Shown here: positions 45,481-58,877 of the stretch, in pieces
How the letters are laid out: the number at the start of each line of letters is the position of its first letter
How positions within the stretch are numbered: the first letter of the stretch is position 1
Source: Zoogloea sp.
GTDB lineage: Bacteria > Pseudomonadota > Gammaproteobacteria > Burkholderiales > Rhodocyclaceae
Reading direction: 5' to 3'
Assembly: GCF_023150065.1 (NCBI RefSeq)
Contig: NZ_JAKLLN010000005.1
Span: 1 to 64,000, forward strand
Length of the DNA: 64,000 nucleotides
Made by a program: the position numbers and the translations under genes
Notes under the pieces: model-generated
Database searches by the model: none
The model's input: the letters and a program-made list of their open reading frames with translations, nothing else
Told to the model about the DNA's origin: nothing

Positions 45481-46652
45481 GTTTAAAACTGACCAGGGGT
45501 ACCGGTTGAGTTTTGACCAGGGGCGATAGCCGCCCGTCATTCAGACGGCTGTGGATAAGTCTATCGGGTTTTCCTTCCTGGAAACCTCCCTCCACACCAA
45601 TGGCGAGATGCGTGTTGTCGATGTGCCCTCCGCGCAGGGCGCATCGGGACTCCGTCAGAAGGGCTCCGTGTCCTCAGCCGCTCCCGGCGCTCGAACTAGT
45701 GGTTGCGGGCCACACTTACCAGGCAGGTGCTGGAGACGTGCCCCGGCTCTTCCACGTAGCCGGCGAACGCCGTCACCATGGGCATCAGTTGCGGCTGCTC
45801 GTGCTCAAGTATCTCGGCAACCGAGAGCGCGTACTCCGGATGACGGATTTCCTGCCAGAGGGCCTGGCAGCGGGCCAGCAGCCAGGCGTTCAGCTCCGCG
45901 AAGCTACTGAACCGCTTCCTGCCAGATGCGCCGCCGGCTGTCCTGCACGTTCTTCTCGGCGACGCCTTTCTCTCAGCCACTGGCGACGTTGCAGAAATCG
46001 GTGTCAAACGGGTAGTGCGAACACATCGCCGCAAAGCGGGCATTGACCACCCGACCCTTGCCCTTCTTGATCCTGTCGACGGCGGTCTTCATGTTGTCGT
46101 AGATCCCCTGCCGGGGAATGCCGCCCAGGGCCGCAAAGTTCCGCGTGTGGGCATCGAGCAGCATCTCGTGGCCCTGGCTGGGTTAGGCGACCAGCACGAA
46201 GGCGCGGCTCGGCGCATTTGCCCCCACCTCAAGTCGCCAGTCCCGAATGAAGTCGGTGAATACGGTATAGCCCCCGTGGAGCCCAAGCCCCTGAGTTCGG
46301 CCAGCAGTGCCTTGCCGCTGCGACGGTCCCGCCTGGGCGGCCGGGCGTCCGCTTCAAGGGCCTGGATCAAGGTGGCCTGGTACGGCCCGAGCTTCCCCGG
46401 CGTGGACTCCCGCCGGTAAGCCGGCGACGCCCCCTCCGCGGCCTTCAACCACTTCTTCACCGTGTTGCGCGACAAACCCGTCCGCCGTGAAATCTCCGAA
46501 CGGGACAGTCCTCCCGGTAATACATCCGTCTGACCTTGCCCCGCATTTCCATGGTGATCACCTCGCTTCCTCTGCCTAAAAAAGAGGCAGGGAGGTTAAA
46601 CACCCTGGTCAAATTTCAGCCGGAAGTCACCCTGATAGATAGTCAGTTTTCG
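45481..46652 (-). mobile_element. IS21-family insertion sequence remnant
   Basis: The outer ends are related inverted sequences: the left end reads AAAACTGACCAGGGG then GGTTGAGTTTTGACCAGGGG, and the right end on the other strand reads AAAACTGACTATC, CAGGGTGAC and CGGCTGAAATTTGACCAGGG. Such repeated ends are usual for IS21. Between them only a damaged istA remains; istB, which should follow it, is absent, so an internal deletion has occurred near 45531-45690. Confidence 0.75.
45697..46552 (-). pseudogene. istA: IS21 transposase istA, frameshifted and truncated
   Basis: An IstA can be followed across three frames: MEMRGKVRRMYYRE at the start, then (after a shift) GLSRSEISRRTGLS-type text into SRNTVKKWLKAAEGASPAYR, then MLLDAHTRNFAALGGIPRQG with IYDNMKTAVDRIKKGKGRVV, and finally HPEYALSVAEILEHEQPQLM, ending VSVARNH with a stop. 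Full IstA is near 500 residues; the C-terminal DNA-binding part is missing. Confidence 0.85.
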
Positions 46653-46846
46653 GCCGGCAACAACAGCATGGTGGGCCTGATGCGGCGCCGCAGCATGGCG
46701 GCCAATCACGGCATACTCTTTGTGTTCACTTAGGCACAGAGCCATTGCATGTGGATGAGGGACACCCTGCCACCGCCCGCCCACGTGGGGAGGGGCAGCA
46801 ATGTGTGGGGGGGGGGCGCTTTGTGCCCTCCTGGGGTGGATGTTGC
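46653..46846. other. Gap between IS21 remnant and fdx
   Basis: Nothing supported. The small minus-strand ORF 46596-46784 crosses the IS end and has no recognisable content. A G-rich run (about 46806-46818) lies just downstream of fdx. Confidence 0.35.
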
Positions 46847-47184
46847 TCAGCCGTGTTCCCGGGCGTGGTTGCGGGAGTGTTTGGGGATTTCGATGAGGAG
46901 GTCGCCGTCGCCGAGCTTGACGCAGCAGGCGAGGCGGGAGTCGGCCTGGAGGGCCCAGGCGGAATCCAGCTGGTCTTCTTCCAGATCATTGCTGGGGGGC
47001 ACGCTGGCGCCGCCCTGGCGGATGTAGACGTGGCAGGTGGCGCAGGCGGCCACCTTTTCGCAGGCGTGTTCGAGGGGCACGCCGTGGGCCAGCAGGGCGT
47101 CGCACAGGGATTGGCCGGGCTTGGACGCGAAGGTGACGCCGTCGGGGCACAGGTGGGGGTGGGGCAGGACGCGGACGGTGCTCA

Positions 47185-47185
<1 letters not shown>
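46847..47185 (-). CDS. fdx: ISC-type [2Fe-2S] ferredoxin Fdx
   Basis: A 112-residue adrenodoxin-type ferredoxin. Cysteines follow C-x5-C-x2-C (CEKVAACATC) with the fourth in SRLACCVKL. It gives electrons for cluster assembly on IscU. The ATG at 47185 overlaps the hscA stop (TGATG). Last gene of the nif-linked isc operon. Confidence 0.93.
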
Positions 47186-49062
<1,877 letters not shown>

Positions 49063-49084
49063 GATGGTCTCTCCCTTTACACGT

Positions 49085-49408
49085 TCAGACGGCGAAGCTC
49101 TCGCCGCAGCCGCATTCGGCCTTGGCATTGGGGTTGTTGAACTTGAAGCCTTCGTTGAGCCCTTCGCGCACGAAGTCCAGCTCGGTGCCCTCCAGGTAGG
49201 GCAGGCTGCGCGGGTCTACCAGCAGCTTGACGCCACCGCTTTCGAAGATCAGGTCTTCGGGCTGGCTCTCGTCGGCAAACTCAAGGGCGTAGGCCATGCC
49301 GGAGCAGCCGCTGGTCTTGACGGCGAGGCGCAGGCCGACGCCCTTGCCGCGCTTGTCGAGGGTTTTCTGGATGTGCCGGGCAGCTTTCTCGGTGACGGTG
49401 ATGCTCAT
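49085..49408 (-). CDS. iscA: Fe-S assembly A-type protein IscA
   Basis: A 107-residue A-type carrier. [20 protein letters not shown] gives the first cysteine and [11 protein letters not shown] the C-x-C pair. The start is [17 protein letters not shown] at 49408; the track adds 18 residues of untranslated spacer. Second of two adjacent A-type proteins. Confidence 0.92.
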   Translation of the reverse strand: MSITVTEKAARHIQKTLDKRGKGVGLRLAVKTSGCSGMAYALEFADESQPEDLIFESGGVKLLVDPRSLPYLEGTELDFVREGLNEGFKFNNPNAKAECGCGESFAV

Positions 49409-49418
49409 GATGGCGACC

Positions 49419-49772
49419 TCACATGGAGAAGGAGCTGCCGCAGCCACAGGTGCTGGTGGCATTGGGGTTGCGGATGACGAAGCGCGAGCCTTCGAGGCCG
49501 TCCTCGTAATCGATCTCGGCGCCCATCAGGTACTGGGTGCTCATGGAGTCGATGAGGAGGGTGACGCCGGACTGCTCGATGCGCAGGTCGTCCTCGTTGG
49601 CCACTTCGTCGAAGGAGAAGCCGTACTGGAAGCCGGAGCAGCCGCCGCCGCTCACATAGACGCGCAGCTTGAGCTCGGTGTTGCCTTCTTCGGCGATCAG
49701 TTCGGCCACCTTGCCGGCAGCGGCGGTGGTGAAGACGACGGGGGCGGGCATTTCGGTGACAGCGGTATTCAT
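49419..49772 (-). CDS. Fe-S assembly A-type protein, ErpA-like
   Basis: A 117-residue A-type carrier with [20 protein letters not shown] and [11 protein letters not shown]. The [11 protein letters not shown] and [11 protein letters not shown] text is closer to ErpA than to IscA. It may be the one that hands [4Fe-4S] clusters to nitrogenase-related targets, but that is inference. Located between iscU and iscA. Confidence 0.87.
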   Translation of the reverse strand: MNTAVTEMPAPVVFTTAAAGKVAELIAEEGNTELKLRVYVSGGGCSGFQYGFSFDEVANEDDLRIEQSGVTLLIDSMSTQYLMGAEIDYEDGLEGSRFVIRNPNATSTCGCGSSFSM

Positions 49773-49783
49773 GGCATGACTCC

Positions 49784-50209
49784 TCAGGGGGCGACGGGGG
49801 CGCAGATCGGGGTTTCGGTTTCGGTGCTGCTGCCGTGCTTGGCGCGGTAGTCGGCGACGGCGGCCTTGATGGCATCCTCGGCGAGGATCGAGCAGTGGAT
49901 CTTCACCGGGGGCAGGGCCAGCTCCTCGGCGATCTCGGTGTTCTTGATCTCGAGGGCCTCGCTCAGGGTCTTGCCCTTCACCCATTCGGTGACCAGGGAG
50001 CTGGAGGCAATCGCCGAGCCGCAGCCGTAGGTCTTGAACTTGGCGTCCTCGATGACGCCCTCGGCGGACACCTTGATCTGCAGGCGCATCACGTCGCCGC
50101 AGGCCGGGGCGCCGACCATGCCGGTGCCCACGTCCTCGTCGTCCTTGCCGAAGGCGCCGACGTTGCGGGGGTTCTCGTAGTGTTCGATGACTTTTTCGCT
50201 ATAGGCCAT
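49784..50209 (-). CDS. iscU: Fe-S cluster scaffold IscU
   Basis: A 141-residue IscU. The three ligand cysteines are seen in [25 protein letters not shown] and [14 protein letters not shown], with the assembly aspartate in the first and the HscA-binding LPPVK just before the third. The C-terminus is about a dozen residues longer ([15 protein letters not shown]) than E. coli IscU and carries an extra cysteine. This is IscU rather than the multi-domain NifU. Confidence 0.95.
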   Translation of the reverse strand: MAYSEKVIEHYENPRNVGAFGKDDEDVGTGMVGAPACGDVMRLQIKVSAEGVIEDAKFKTYGCGSAIASSSLVTEWVKGKTLSEALEIKNTEIAEELALPPVKIHCSILAEDAIKAAVADYRAKHGSSTETETPICAPVAP

Positions 50210-50245
50210 GAGGGTTCTCCGGGGGGCTCTGTCGGGTTGCTGGGG

Positions 50246-51460
50246 TCAGTGGGCGGCCCACTGGATGCTGTCGAGATCGATGCCCTCGCGCACCATCTCC
50301 CACAGGGGGGAGAGCTCGCGCAGCTTGGCAACGGCCTCGCCGAGGAGGGCGATGGTGGTGTCCACCTCGGCTTCGGTGGTGAAGCGGCCGATGGAGAAGC
50401 GGATCGAGCTGTGGGCCAGTTCGTCGCTGCGGCCGAGGGCGCGCAGCACGTAGGAGGGCTCCAGGCTGGCGGAGGTGCAGGCCGAACCGGACGACACCGC
50501 CAGCTGCTTGATGCCCATCAGCAGGGATTCGCCCTCCACGTAGTTGAAGCTGACGTTGAGGTTGTGGGGCACGCGGGCATCCAGGTCGCCGTTGAGGTAC
50601 ACCTCGTCCATGGCGGACAGGCCGGCCCACAGGCGGTCGCGCAGCCAGCGGATGCGCTCGTTCTCGGCGGCCATGCCGGCCCAGGCGATGGCGTAGGCCT
50701 CGCCCATGCCGACGATCTGGTGGGTGGCCAGGGTGCCGGAGCGCAGGCCGCGCTCGTGGCCACCGCCGTGGATCAGGGCCTCGAGGCGCACCCGGGGCTT
50801 GCGCCGCACGTAGAGGGCGCCGATGCCCTTGGGGCCGTAGGTCTTGTGGGCCGAGAGGGAGAGCAGGTCGATGGGCGTCTTGTCCATGTCGATCTCCACC
50901 TTGCCGGCGGCCTGGGCCGCATCCACGTGGTAGATCACGCCCCTGGCGCGGCACAGGGCGCCGATGGCCGCCACGTCCTGGATCACGCCGATCTCGTTGT
51001 TCACATACATGGTGGACACCAGCACTGTGTCCGGGCGCATGGCGGCGGCAAGCTTGTCCAGGTCGATGAGGCCGTTGGGCTCCACGTCCAGGTAGGTGAC
51101 GCTGAAGCCCTCGCGTTCCAGTTCGCGGCAGGTGTCGAGTACCGACTTGTGCTCGGTCTTCGGGGTGATCAGGTGCTTGCCGCGGGAGGCGGCGTAGAAG
51201 CGCGCGGCGCCCTTGATGGCCAGGTTGTTGGATTCGGTGGCGCCGGAGGTCCACACGATCTCCCTGGGGTCGGCGCCGATCAGGGTGGCCACCTGTTCGC
51301 GGGCGTTCTCCACCGCCTCCTCGGCTGCCCAGCCGTAGGCGTGGGAGCGGCTGGCCGGGTTGCCGAAGAGCTCGGTGAGGTAGGGAATCATCTTCGCCGC
51401 CACCCGGGCGTCCACCGGGGTGGTTGCGGCGTAATCGAGATAGATCGGTTGGGTCGTCAT
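50246..51460 (-). CDS. iscS: Cysteine desulfurase IscS
   Basis: A 404-residue class V PLP enzyme. PLP lysine in [20 protein letters not shown], and the mobile-loop cysteine in [20 protein letters not shown], the IscS pattern. [20 protein letters not shown] is the N-terminus. It leads the operon behind a sigma-54 promoter, so it fills the place of NifS. Confidence 0.95.
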   Translation of the reverse strand: MTTQPIYLDYAATTPVDARVAAKMIPYLTELFGNPASRSHAYGWAAEEAVENAREQVATLIGADPREIVWTSGATESNNLAIKGAARFYAASRGKHLITPKTEHKSVLDTCRELEREGFSVTYLDVEPNGLIDLDKLAAAMRPDTVLVSTMYVNNEIGVIQDVAAIGALCRARGVIYHVDAAQAAGKVEIDMDKTPIDLLSLSAHKTYGPKGIGALYVRRKPRVRLEALIHGGGHERGLRSGTLATHQIVGMGEAYAIAWAGMAAENERIRWLRDRLWAGLSAMDEVYLNGDLDARVPHNLNVSFNYVEGESLLMGIKQLAVSSGSACTSASLEPSYVLRALGRSDELAHSSIRFSIGRFTTEAEVDTTIALLGEAVAKLRELSPLWEMVREGIDLDSIQWAAH

Positions 51461-51498
51461 GGGCCTTGTTCTCCGCTGGGGGCTTTTGCGGGGACTTC

Positions 51499-51514
51499 AG
51501 CAACTTCGGTGCCA
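51499..51514 (-). promoter_or_regulatory. Sigma-54 (-24/-12) promoter for the isc operon
   Basis: On the minus strand, TGGCACCGAAGTTGCT fits the -24/-12 consensus with GG and GC 12 bp apart. Start of transcription would be near 51488, 28 bases before the iscS ATG. Confidence 0.92.
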
Positions 51515-51607
51515 TGCCCGGATGGATGATGCAGGTCTTTGAATTAAAAGGAATGTAGGATTTCCGTCAGGGCGATTTGCGGATTTTTGGCGTGGCTTTG
51601 TCGGCTT

Positions 51608-51623
51608 TGTCGGCTTCCACACA
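51608..51623 (-). promoter_or_regulatory. NifA upstream activator site (TGT-N10-ACA) for the isc operon
   Basis: TGTCGGCTTCCACACA is a perfect NifA site 95 bp upstream of the -24 GG. Flank GGCTTTGTCGGCTTTGTCGG recurs at nifE. As it is in the space shared with nifA it could also act on nifA, which starts 294 bp to the right. Apart from this, the promoter above and the weak element below, the 456-bp gap has no gene. Confidence 0.88.
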
Positions 51624-51813
51624 GGTGCGCTGCCGACATTGCCCGGCGGGCGCGTGAGGGGCACCACGGCGGGGCGTGATGCGCTTGAAAGGGGCGCAGA
51701 AGGGCCGCCGCAGCGGGGTGTTGGCAAGGTACTGGTGGCCTTGATTTTTTGTGCAGCGCCGTAAATCAAGGCGCTCCGCCCGATGGCGCCCTGTCAATGC
51801 CCCTACGGCGTGT

Positions 51814-51829
51814 AGGTATAAGCCTTGCT
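51814..51829 (+). promoter_or_regulatory. Possible promoter for nifA
   Basis: AGGTATAAGCCTTGCT has GG and GC at sigma-54 spacing and a perfect TTGCT, but a poor -24 half (AGGTAT for TGGCAC). The same bases hold a TATAA that could be a sigma-70 -10 with TGTCAA near -35. I cannot choose between them. Confidence 0.35.
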
Positions 51830-51916
51830 TGGGTTCATCCCCATATCCCCTCGCGGCGACCCTTTTCCCGCGATCCAAGCCGGCACGCTGCCCGGCGTTT
51901 TATCAGGAGGCTCGCT

Positions 51917-53551
<1,635 letters not shown>

Positions 53552-53677
53552 AGGGGCCGAGCGGGTTTGCCGTTTGGTCGTTTTCCTTTGTTGTTAATTT
53601 GAGTTTCGTGCGGCTGCTGCAGTCCTTATATACTCGGCAGTCCGATATGCGCTTCATCTAACGCTGCCGCTCCGCCC

Positions 53678-54967
53678 ATGTCAAAAGCCGAACATCTGCC
53701 CCCTTACACCGGGGCCACGCTGCCTGCTGCAGAGGTGCTTTTTGATCAACTGGCGGATGCGGTCTATCTGATTGATCCCGAGTCGTCCCGCATCGTGTGG
53801 GGCAACCGCAAGGCCTGGGACAGCCTGGGCCTGAGCCGTGAGGACGTGCTCGACCACAGCGTGCTGAGCCTGCAGATGGACGTGCATGGCCTGCCCCAGT
53901 GGTCCGAGATCGCCGCGGCCATCCGCAGCACCGACTGTTTCCGCTTCAATGGCCGGCATCGCCACCAGCAGGGTCACGAGGTGGCGGTGGAGGTCAATAC
54001 CACCCACTTTGAACTCGACGGCCGCAGCTACTTCCTGTCGGTGGCCCGGGACATGACCCGCCGGGTCGCCCAGGAGGCCGGCGCCCTCCACCGGGAAAAG
54101 CAGCTGTGGTTCGCCCTCAACGAGGCCAGCGACGGCCTGTGGGACTGGGAGGTGCCCACCGGGGTGCTGTTCTTCAGCCCCCAGCTCAAACGCATGCTAG
54201 GCTACGGCCCCGACGAGATGGCCCCCGTGCTCGCCACCTGGAGCGACAACGTGCATCCCGACGATGCGCCGGCCGTGATGGCCGTGCTGGACGAGCACCT
54301 GCAGGGCAAGCGTTCCCGCTACGAGGCCGAGTACCGCATCCGCAACCGCAACGGCCATTACATCTGGGTGCACGACCGAGGCCGTGTCTGCGAATACGGC
54401 CCGGACGGCGCCCCCGTCCGCGTGGTCGGCATGGTGCAGGACATCAGCGATCGCAAACAGATGGAGCTGCAACTGCAGGCGCTGGCTTCCAGCGACACCC
54501 TCACCGGCCTGGCGAACCGTCACCAGGGCAGCACCTTCCTCAAGTCCCAGAGCGAGCTGTGTCAGCGTCTGGGCCTGCCCCTCGGCCTGGCCTTCATCGA
54601 CATCGACAACTTCAAGGGCATCAACGACGTCTACGGCCACCTGACCGGCGACCGGGTATTGCAGCAGGTCGGGCAGGCCGTGAAGGGGGCCGTGCGGGGC
54701 TCCGACATGGTGTGCCGGTGGGGCGGCGAGGAGTTCATCGTGATTGCCCCCAATACCACCACCGGGCAGATGTCCCTGGTCGCGGAAAAGGTGCGCCTTG
54801 CCGTGCTCCACGATCTCGCCGGGGAGCAGCCGGAGGTGACGATCAGCGTGGGGGTGGCATCCGCCGCCGGCCGCGCCATCGACCTCAATGCGCTGATGGC
54901 CAGCGCCGATTCCGCCCTCTACCGGGCCAAGGAGTTGGGCCGCAACCGGGTGGAAGTGTCGGTCTGA
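53678..54967 (+). CDS. PAS-PAS-GGDEF diguanylate cyclase
   Basis: A 429-residue cytosolic protein with two PAS domains (near 20-135, AVYLIDPESSRIVWGNRKAW; and near 140-265, GLWDWEVPTGVLFFSPQLKR, with a PAC end) and a GGDEF domain. The active-site motif is GGEEF (RWGGEEFIVI) and the RxxD inhibitory site (RGSD) is present, so synthesis of c-di-GMP with product feedback is expected. It has no EAL domain. Placed after nifA and before the chemosensory genes, but with its own intergenic space on both sides. Confidence 0.9.
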   Translation: MSKAEHLPPYTGATLPAAEVLFDQLADAVYLIDPESSRIVWGNRKAWDSLGLSREDVLDHSVLSLQMDVHGLPQWSEIAAAIRSTDCFRFNGRHRHQQGHEVAVEVNTTHFELDGRSYFLSVARDMTRRVAQEAGALHREKQLWFALNEASDGLWDWEVPTGVLFFSPQLKRMLGYGPDEMAPVLATWSDNVHPDDAPAVMAVLDEHLQGKRSRYEAEYRIRNRNGHYIWVHDRGRVCEYGPDGAPVRVVGMVQDISDRKQMELQLQALASSDTLTGLANRHQGSTFLKSQSELCQRLGLPLGLAFIDIDNFKGINDVYGHLTGDRVLQQVGQAVKGAVRGSDMVCRWGGEEFIVIAPNTTTGQMSLVAEKVRLAVLHDLAGEQPEVTISVGVASAAGRAIDLNALMASADSALYRAKELGRNRVEVSV

Positions 54968-54989
54968 GCGACGACACCCGGGCGGCGGG

Positions 54990-55024
54990 AGCCCCCGTCT
55001 GATGCCTGCCTTGGAGCGGGGGCT
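54990..55024 (+). terminator. Hairpin after the diguanylate cyclase
   Basis: AGCCCCCG pairs with CGGGGGCT over a 19-nt loop, starting 22 bases after the stop. The following bases (TCGGTGTAGG) are not T-rich. Confidence 0.4.
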
Positions 55025-55146
55025 TCGGTGTAGGTGATGCCCTACTCTGGGCAAAGGGTTCGCCGATCACAAATCCGGGTACGCTGATAGACCCCGTTTC
55101 CGGACGGGAACGACAATTCGGACACGCCGCCGATTTGATCGTTTCG

Positions 55147-57228
55147 ATGCTCCTCCGCCTCTCCGCCTTCCTCTCCAATCTCCGCGCTTCGCCTCAGCCT
55201 GGTGCCTTGCTCGTTCTCCTTGTCACGACCCTGGTGACCGGCGTGGCCTGGAGCGTCGCATATGTGCGTGCGGGAAAGACGGCCGAGCAAGGCCTGGCAC
55301 AACAGGCGGAGGTGATCCGCCAGGCGATAGTCCGGCGTATCGAGGATTACAGCGTGCTCCTGGCCCGATGCGCCGAGCCAAGCCGGGCGGAGCGGCTTGA
55401 GCCGGAGGGTGATGGCCTCCGTCCGGGCTACCTGCCCGCCACCGCCCTCGGGTCGGACACCGTCTTGGCGGACTGGCTTCACAGCCTCTCGGTAGATGGC
55501 GGGCCGCGCCTGTCTCCGGTGATGCGCTGGCCTGATGGCAGCAAGCCGGAGCCCGGGTTGGCCCTGGCCGCCGGTGCTCGGGATGGCCTGCGTGCCAGGG
55601 GCTTTGTTTACCTCCCTCTGGCGCTGGATGAACTGCTTCAGGATATCCCGGGGGTAGGGCGAGCCGGGGTGTCCGTACAGCTGTCGGATACGTCGCCGGG
55701 TGGAGAGCCGCCGCGCGTCCTTTTCCGCTCCGCCAGTCAGGTCCCGAAGGATGCGCCCCGGGTCAGCCTTCCGGTTGGACTGCCCGGGCGGACCTGGAGC
55801 CTCGAAGTGGCCGGCTACCCCCTCTCGACGGGGTTTGACCCGGCTTACCTTGGCGTGCTCGGCCTGGGTGTCAATGGTCTGCTGTTCGCAGGCGTGCTGG
55901 CTTTGCGTCGTCAGCCAGAACCCACGGCAGGTGATGACATCGGGCCGCAAGATGCAGAGTCCGGCCACCCGTCGCCCTCGGGGCCCGGGGGAGGCGGAGC
56001 GGTGGAGTGTGACAATCCCGGTGAGCAAAGCCGCTTCTTCTCCCACGTCAGCGAGGAGATCCGCGGCGCGCTGCAGACCATCACCCTCTCGACCCGTCTG
56101 TGCCTGGATGCCCGGGTCAGCGAATTGCAGCGGGAATACCTGGAGTGTTCGCTCAGGACCAGCAGCCAGCTGGTGGATACGCTCAATGGCGTGCTCGACC
56201 TGCTGATGATCGAGGCCGGGGAGTTGAGGGTGACGGAGGAGAACTTCGAAGTCCGCCCGCTGATCCTGGAGCTTGCCGAACTCACCGAGGCCTGGCTTCA
56301 AGGCAAGGATGTGCGCCTGGCGTGGTCGCTCGCGGATGACGTGCCCGCTGTCCTGCAGGGTGATCGGAGCTTGTTGTACAAGGCACTCTTCAGCCTGTGC
56401 AGAAACGCGGCCCGTTGTTCGAGCACCGGGCAGATCTGCATTGACTGCCGCCTGGCCCGCTGGGAAGGGGTCAATGCCGTTCTTGATTTCTGTGTCGAGG
56501 GCGGTTCCGCAGACGATCTCGAAGCCCGGCCGGCCATGCGCTCCGACGTACCGGAGGGCATGGCCGGGCCGGGCTTTGGTTTGGCTGTGAGTCGACGCCT
56601 GGTTGAGCTGCAGGGGGGCACCCTGTGGGTGGGCGAGGCCAGCGGCGGCGGCTCGGTGGTGCATTTCACCCTTCCCTTTGCCCCGGCGACGAGCACCAGT
56701 GCCAAGGGGCGGGAGCCGCGCAGCGTCGTGCGGCGACGGGGAAATCCGTGGCAGGTCACGGGGGCTCCACTGGGGGCCCACGTGCTCGTGGTCGATGACA
56801 ATTCGGTGAATCGATATGTGGCGCGGGAGATGTTGACCCGGATGGGCCTGAGCGTCAGCGAGGCAAGCACGGGCCTGGATGCCCTGCAACGTCTACGCGA
56901 AGGTGGTGTGGACCTGGTGTTGATGGATCTGCGCATGCCCGACATGGGGGGCTGCGAAGCCGTTCGCCTGGTGCGGGGCATCCCGGCGTTACGCACACTG
57001 CCCATCATTGCCATGACGGCCAATGCCTCCTCGGCAGTGGCGGCCGAATGCCGTGATTCCGGCATGGATGACCTGCTCATCAAGCCAGTCGATCCCTCCA
57101 GCCTGAGCATGGTGCTGAGTCGTCATCTGGGGCGTCCGGAGTCCCATGCTTCTTCCGATCCCGGCAGTGGTCCATTCCACGGTGTGTTTGTCTCCCTCTC
57201 CAGTGCTTCGAATCAAAGGAAAGACTGA
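55147..57228 (+). CDS. Degenerate hybrid histidine kinase with receiver domain
   Basis: A 693-residue membrane protein: TM1 near residues 20-42, a periplasmic domain to about 235, TM2 (GVLGLGVNGLLFAGVLALRR), then a kinase-like region and a C-terminal receiver. The H-box reads FFSHVSEEIRGALQTI where active kinases have F-x-x-x-S-H-E-I-R-T-P-L, so the phospho-acceptor His is Glu. The N-box keeps RNAA, the G1 box is not recognisable, G2 is GFGLAVSRR. The receiver is intact (HVLVVDDNSVNRYVAREMLT, LMDLRMPDMGG, KPVD). It therefore probably cannot autophosphorylate and may act as a ligand-controlled receiver. ATG at 55147 preferred over the TTG in the track. cheY follows after 3 bases. Confidence 0.85.
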   Translation: MLLRLSAFLSNLRASPQPGALLVLLVTTLVTGVAWSVAYVRAGKTAEQGLAQQAEVIRQAIVRRIEDYSVLLARCAEPSRAERLEPEGDGLRPGYLPATALGSDTVLADWLHSLSVDGGPRLSPVMRWPDGSKPEPGLALAAGARDGLRARGFVYLPLALDELLQDIPGVGRAGVSVQLSDTSPGGEPPRVLFRSASQVPKDAPRVSLPVGLPGRTWSLEVAGYPLSTGFDPAYLGVLGLGVNGLLFAGVLALRRQPEPTAGDDIGPQDAESGHPSPSGPGGGGAVECDNPGEQSRFFSHVSEEIRGALQTITLSTRLCLDARVSELQREYLECSLRTSSQLVDTLNGVLDLLMIEAGELRVTEENFEVRPLILELAELTEAWLQGKDVRLAWSLADDVPAVLQGDRSLLYKALFSLCRNAARCSSTGQICIDCRLARWEGVNAVLDFCVEGGSADDLEARPAMRSDVPEGMAGPGFGLAVSRRLVELQGGTLWVGEASGGGSVVHFTLPFAPATSTSAKGREPRSVVRRRGNPWQVTGAPLGAHVLVVDDNSVNRYVAREMLTRMGLSVSEASTGLDALQRLREGGVDLVLMDLRMPDMGGCEAVRLVRGIPALRTLPIIAMTANASSAVAAECRDSGMDDLLIKPVDPSSLSMVLSRHLGRPESHASSDPGSGPFHGVFVSLSSASNQRKD

Positions 57229-57231
57229 ATC

Positions 57232-57597
57232 ATGAAGACCATTCTGCTGGTGGACGACTCCGCCACCGTCCTGTTGTCGATCTCCAGCATCCTGACCAAG
57301 GAGGGGTACGCCGTCGAGAAGGCCTCCAGCGCCGAGGCGGGCCTGGCCTTGCTCAATACGGGCAAGAAGATCGATCTGCTCATCACCGACCTGAACATGC
57401 CAGGCATGAGCGGGATCGAGTTCATCAAGGTGGTGCGCCAGCTCGCCGCCTGTCGTTTTACGCCGATCCTGTTTCTGACCACTGAATCACAACAGGCGCG
57501 GCGTCAGGAAGCAAAGGCTGCCGGGGCCTCGGGCTGGCTGGTCAAGCCGGCCACCGCGGAACAATTGCTGGGTGCCATCAAGATGGTGCTGCGCTGA
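57232..57597 (+). CDS. cheY: CheY-like response regulator
   Basis: A 121-residue single-domain receiver: [20 protein letters not shown] (acidic pair), [20 protein letters not shown] (phosphorylated Asp), FLTTES and a KPAT lysine motif. It has no output domain. Three bases after the hybrid kinase and 8 before the MCP gene. Confidence 0.92.
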   Translation: MKTILLVDDSATVLLSISSILTKEGYAVEKASSAEAGLALLNTGKKIDLLITDLNMPGMSGIEFIKVVRQLAACRFTPILFLTTESQQARRQEAKAAGASGWLVKPATAEQLLGAIKMVLR

Positions 57598-57605
57598 GGC
57601 CGGCC

Positions 57606-58868
57606 ATGATGACGTCGCGCTTGTTGGCCAGGGCCATCACGGTTGCGTTGCTGACGGCCCTGGGGGCCGGCCTGGTCGTGCTCGTCGGCAGCGCGGGTAT
57701 GCACCGGCTCAGTGAAGCCATCGGGCTCGGGCTGCCGGTCGCCGAGGCCTGCGGGGCCATGCTCATCGTGCTTGTCGCCAATCTGGCCCAGGCCACGTTT
57801 TCACGGGCTCTGTTCCGGGATGCCTTCCTCGGTGCCGCGTCCGAACCGGTGGAGAGCGACGCTGCGCGCAGCCGCCGCGAGGCCGGCGAGTGGGTGGTGG
57901 CAGAGATTGTCCAGGTCCGGCAATTCACCGTCGCCTTGCGCCAGCAGCTCGAGTCGGTGGTGGGGGCAACCGAGGGCGCGGCCCTGGCCATCGTGCAGCG
58001 CCTCTCGGACATCGACGGGAAGATCTCCGAGCTCGATCAACTGGTCGCCGATTCCGTTGTTGATTCGGGCCGGGCGGCGTCCGACTCGGCCCGCGAGATC
58101 GACAACAACAAGGCCTTGATTGCCTCGATGAACGCCTATATCGCCTTCCGCATGGAGGAGTCCGCCCGCGACCGCGACCGTGTGGTGGAGGTGACCGCCG
58201 AGGCCGAGTCCCTGGGCCGTCTGGTCAAGCTGATCCGCAGCATCTCCAGTCAGACCAACCTCCTGGCGCTCAACGCCGCCATCGAGGCGGCCCGTGCCGG
58301 AGCGGCCGGGCGGGGCTTTGCGGTGGTTGCGGACGAGGTGCGCAAGCTCTCCGGCGAGACCGACAAGGCGGTCGAGCAGATCAATCAGGGGATTGTCGGG
58401 GTGGCCGACGCCATCAACAGTCAGTTCCGCGACAAGATTGCCCAGGACAAGATCGATGAAGAGAAGGGCCGCCTGCAGCATTTTGCGGCCCAGCTGGATG
58501 GCCTGAACGAGAAGTACGGTGCGCTCATTGAAGGCCAGACCCGGGTCGCCCTGTCCATCGGTCATACCAGTCGTGAGCTCAAGCTGCAATTCATGGATGC
58601 GATGGCGAGTGTGCAGTTCCAGGATCTGACACGTCAGCAACTGGAGCAGGTGTCGGCCACCCTCGATCATCTGGATGCCCATTTCTCACACCTGAGCGAA
58701 CGCCTTGAGCGGGCCGACGATGCCGCATTCGAGGCCCGTTCCCTGGTGGGCAGCCTGGACCGGATCTTCGACAGCTATGTCATGGATTCCCAGCGTCAGC
58801 ACCACCGCCAGGCGCTGGGCCAGAGCGCGCCGCGTACCGAGACGCTGCCGACGGTTGAACTCTTCTAG
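57606..58868 (+). CDS. Methyl-accepting chemotaxis protein without HAMP
   Basis: A 420-residue receptor. Two close N-terminal membrane helices ([20 protein letters not shown] and [18 protein letters not shown]) leave almost no periplasmic domain. There is no HAMP. The signalling hairpin tip is [20 protein letters not shown] followed by [20 protein letters not shown]. The C-terminal 140 residues extend beyond the normal MCP end ([16 protein letters not shown], then [20 protein letters not shown]), a region resembling CheA-binding-associated QxxDxxxQ motifs. It may sense internal cues. Confidence 0.88.
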   Translation: MMTSRLLARAITVALLTALGAGLVVLVGSAGMHRLSEAIGLGLPVAEACGAMLIVLVANLAQATFSRALFRDAFLGAASEPVESDAARSRREAGEWVVAEIVQVRQFTVALRQQLESVVGATEGAALAIVQRLSDIDGKISELDQLVADSVVDSGRAASDSAREIDNNKALIASMNAYIAFRMEESARDRDRVVEVTAEAESLGRLVKLIRSISSQTNLLALNAAIEAARAGAAGRGFAVVADEVRKLSGETDKAVEQINQGIVGVADAINSQFRDKIAQDKIDEEKGRLQHFAAQLDGLNEKYGALIEGQTRVALSIGHTSRELKLQFMDAMASVQFQDLTRQQLEQVSATLDHLDAHFSHLSERLERADDAAFEARSLVGSLDRIFDSYVMDSQRQHHRQALGQSAPRTETLPTVELF

Positions 58869-58877
58869 GAGCAGACG

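Noticed and set aside
53678-54967. NifL candidate downstream of nifA
   Set aside because: It has PAS domains but ends in a GGDEF cyclase domain, not the NifL kinase-like region, and nifL normally precedes nifA.
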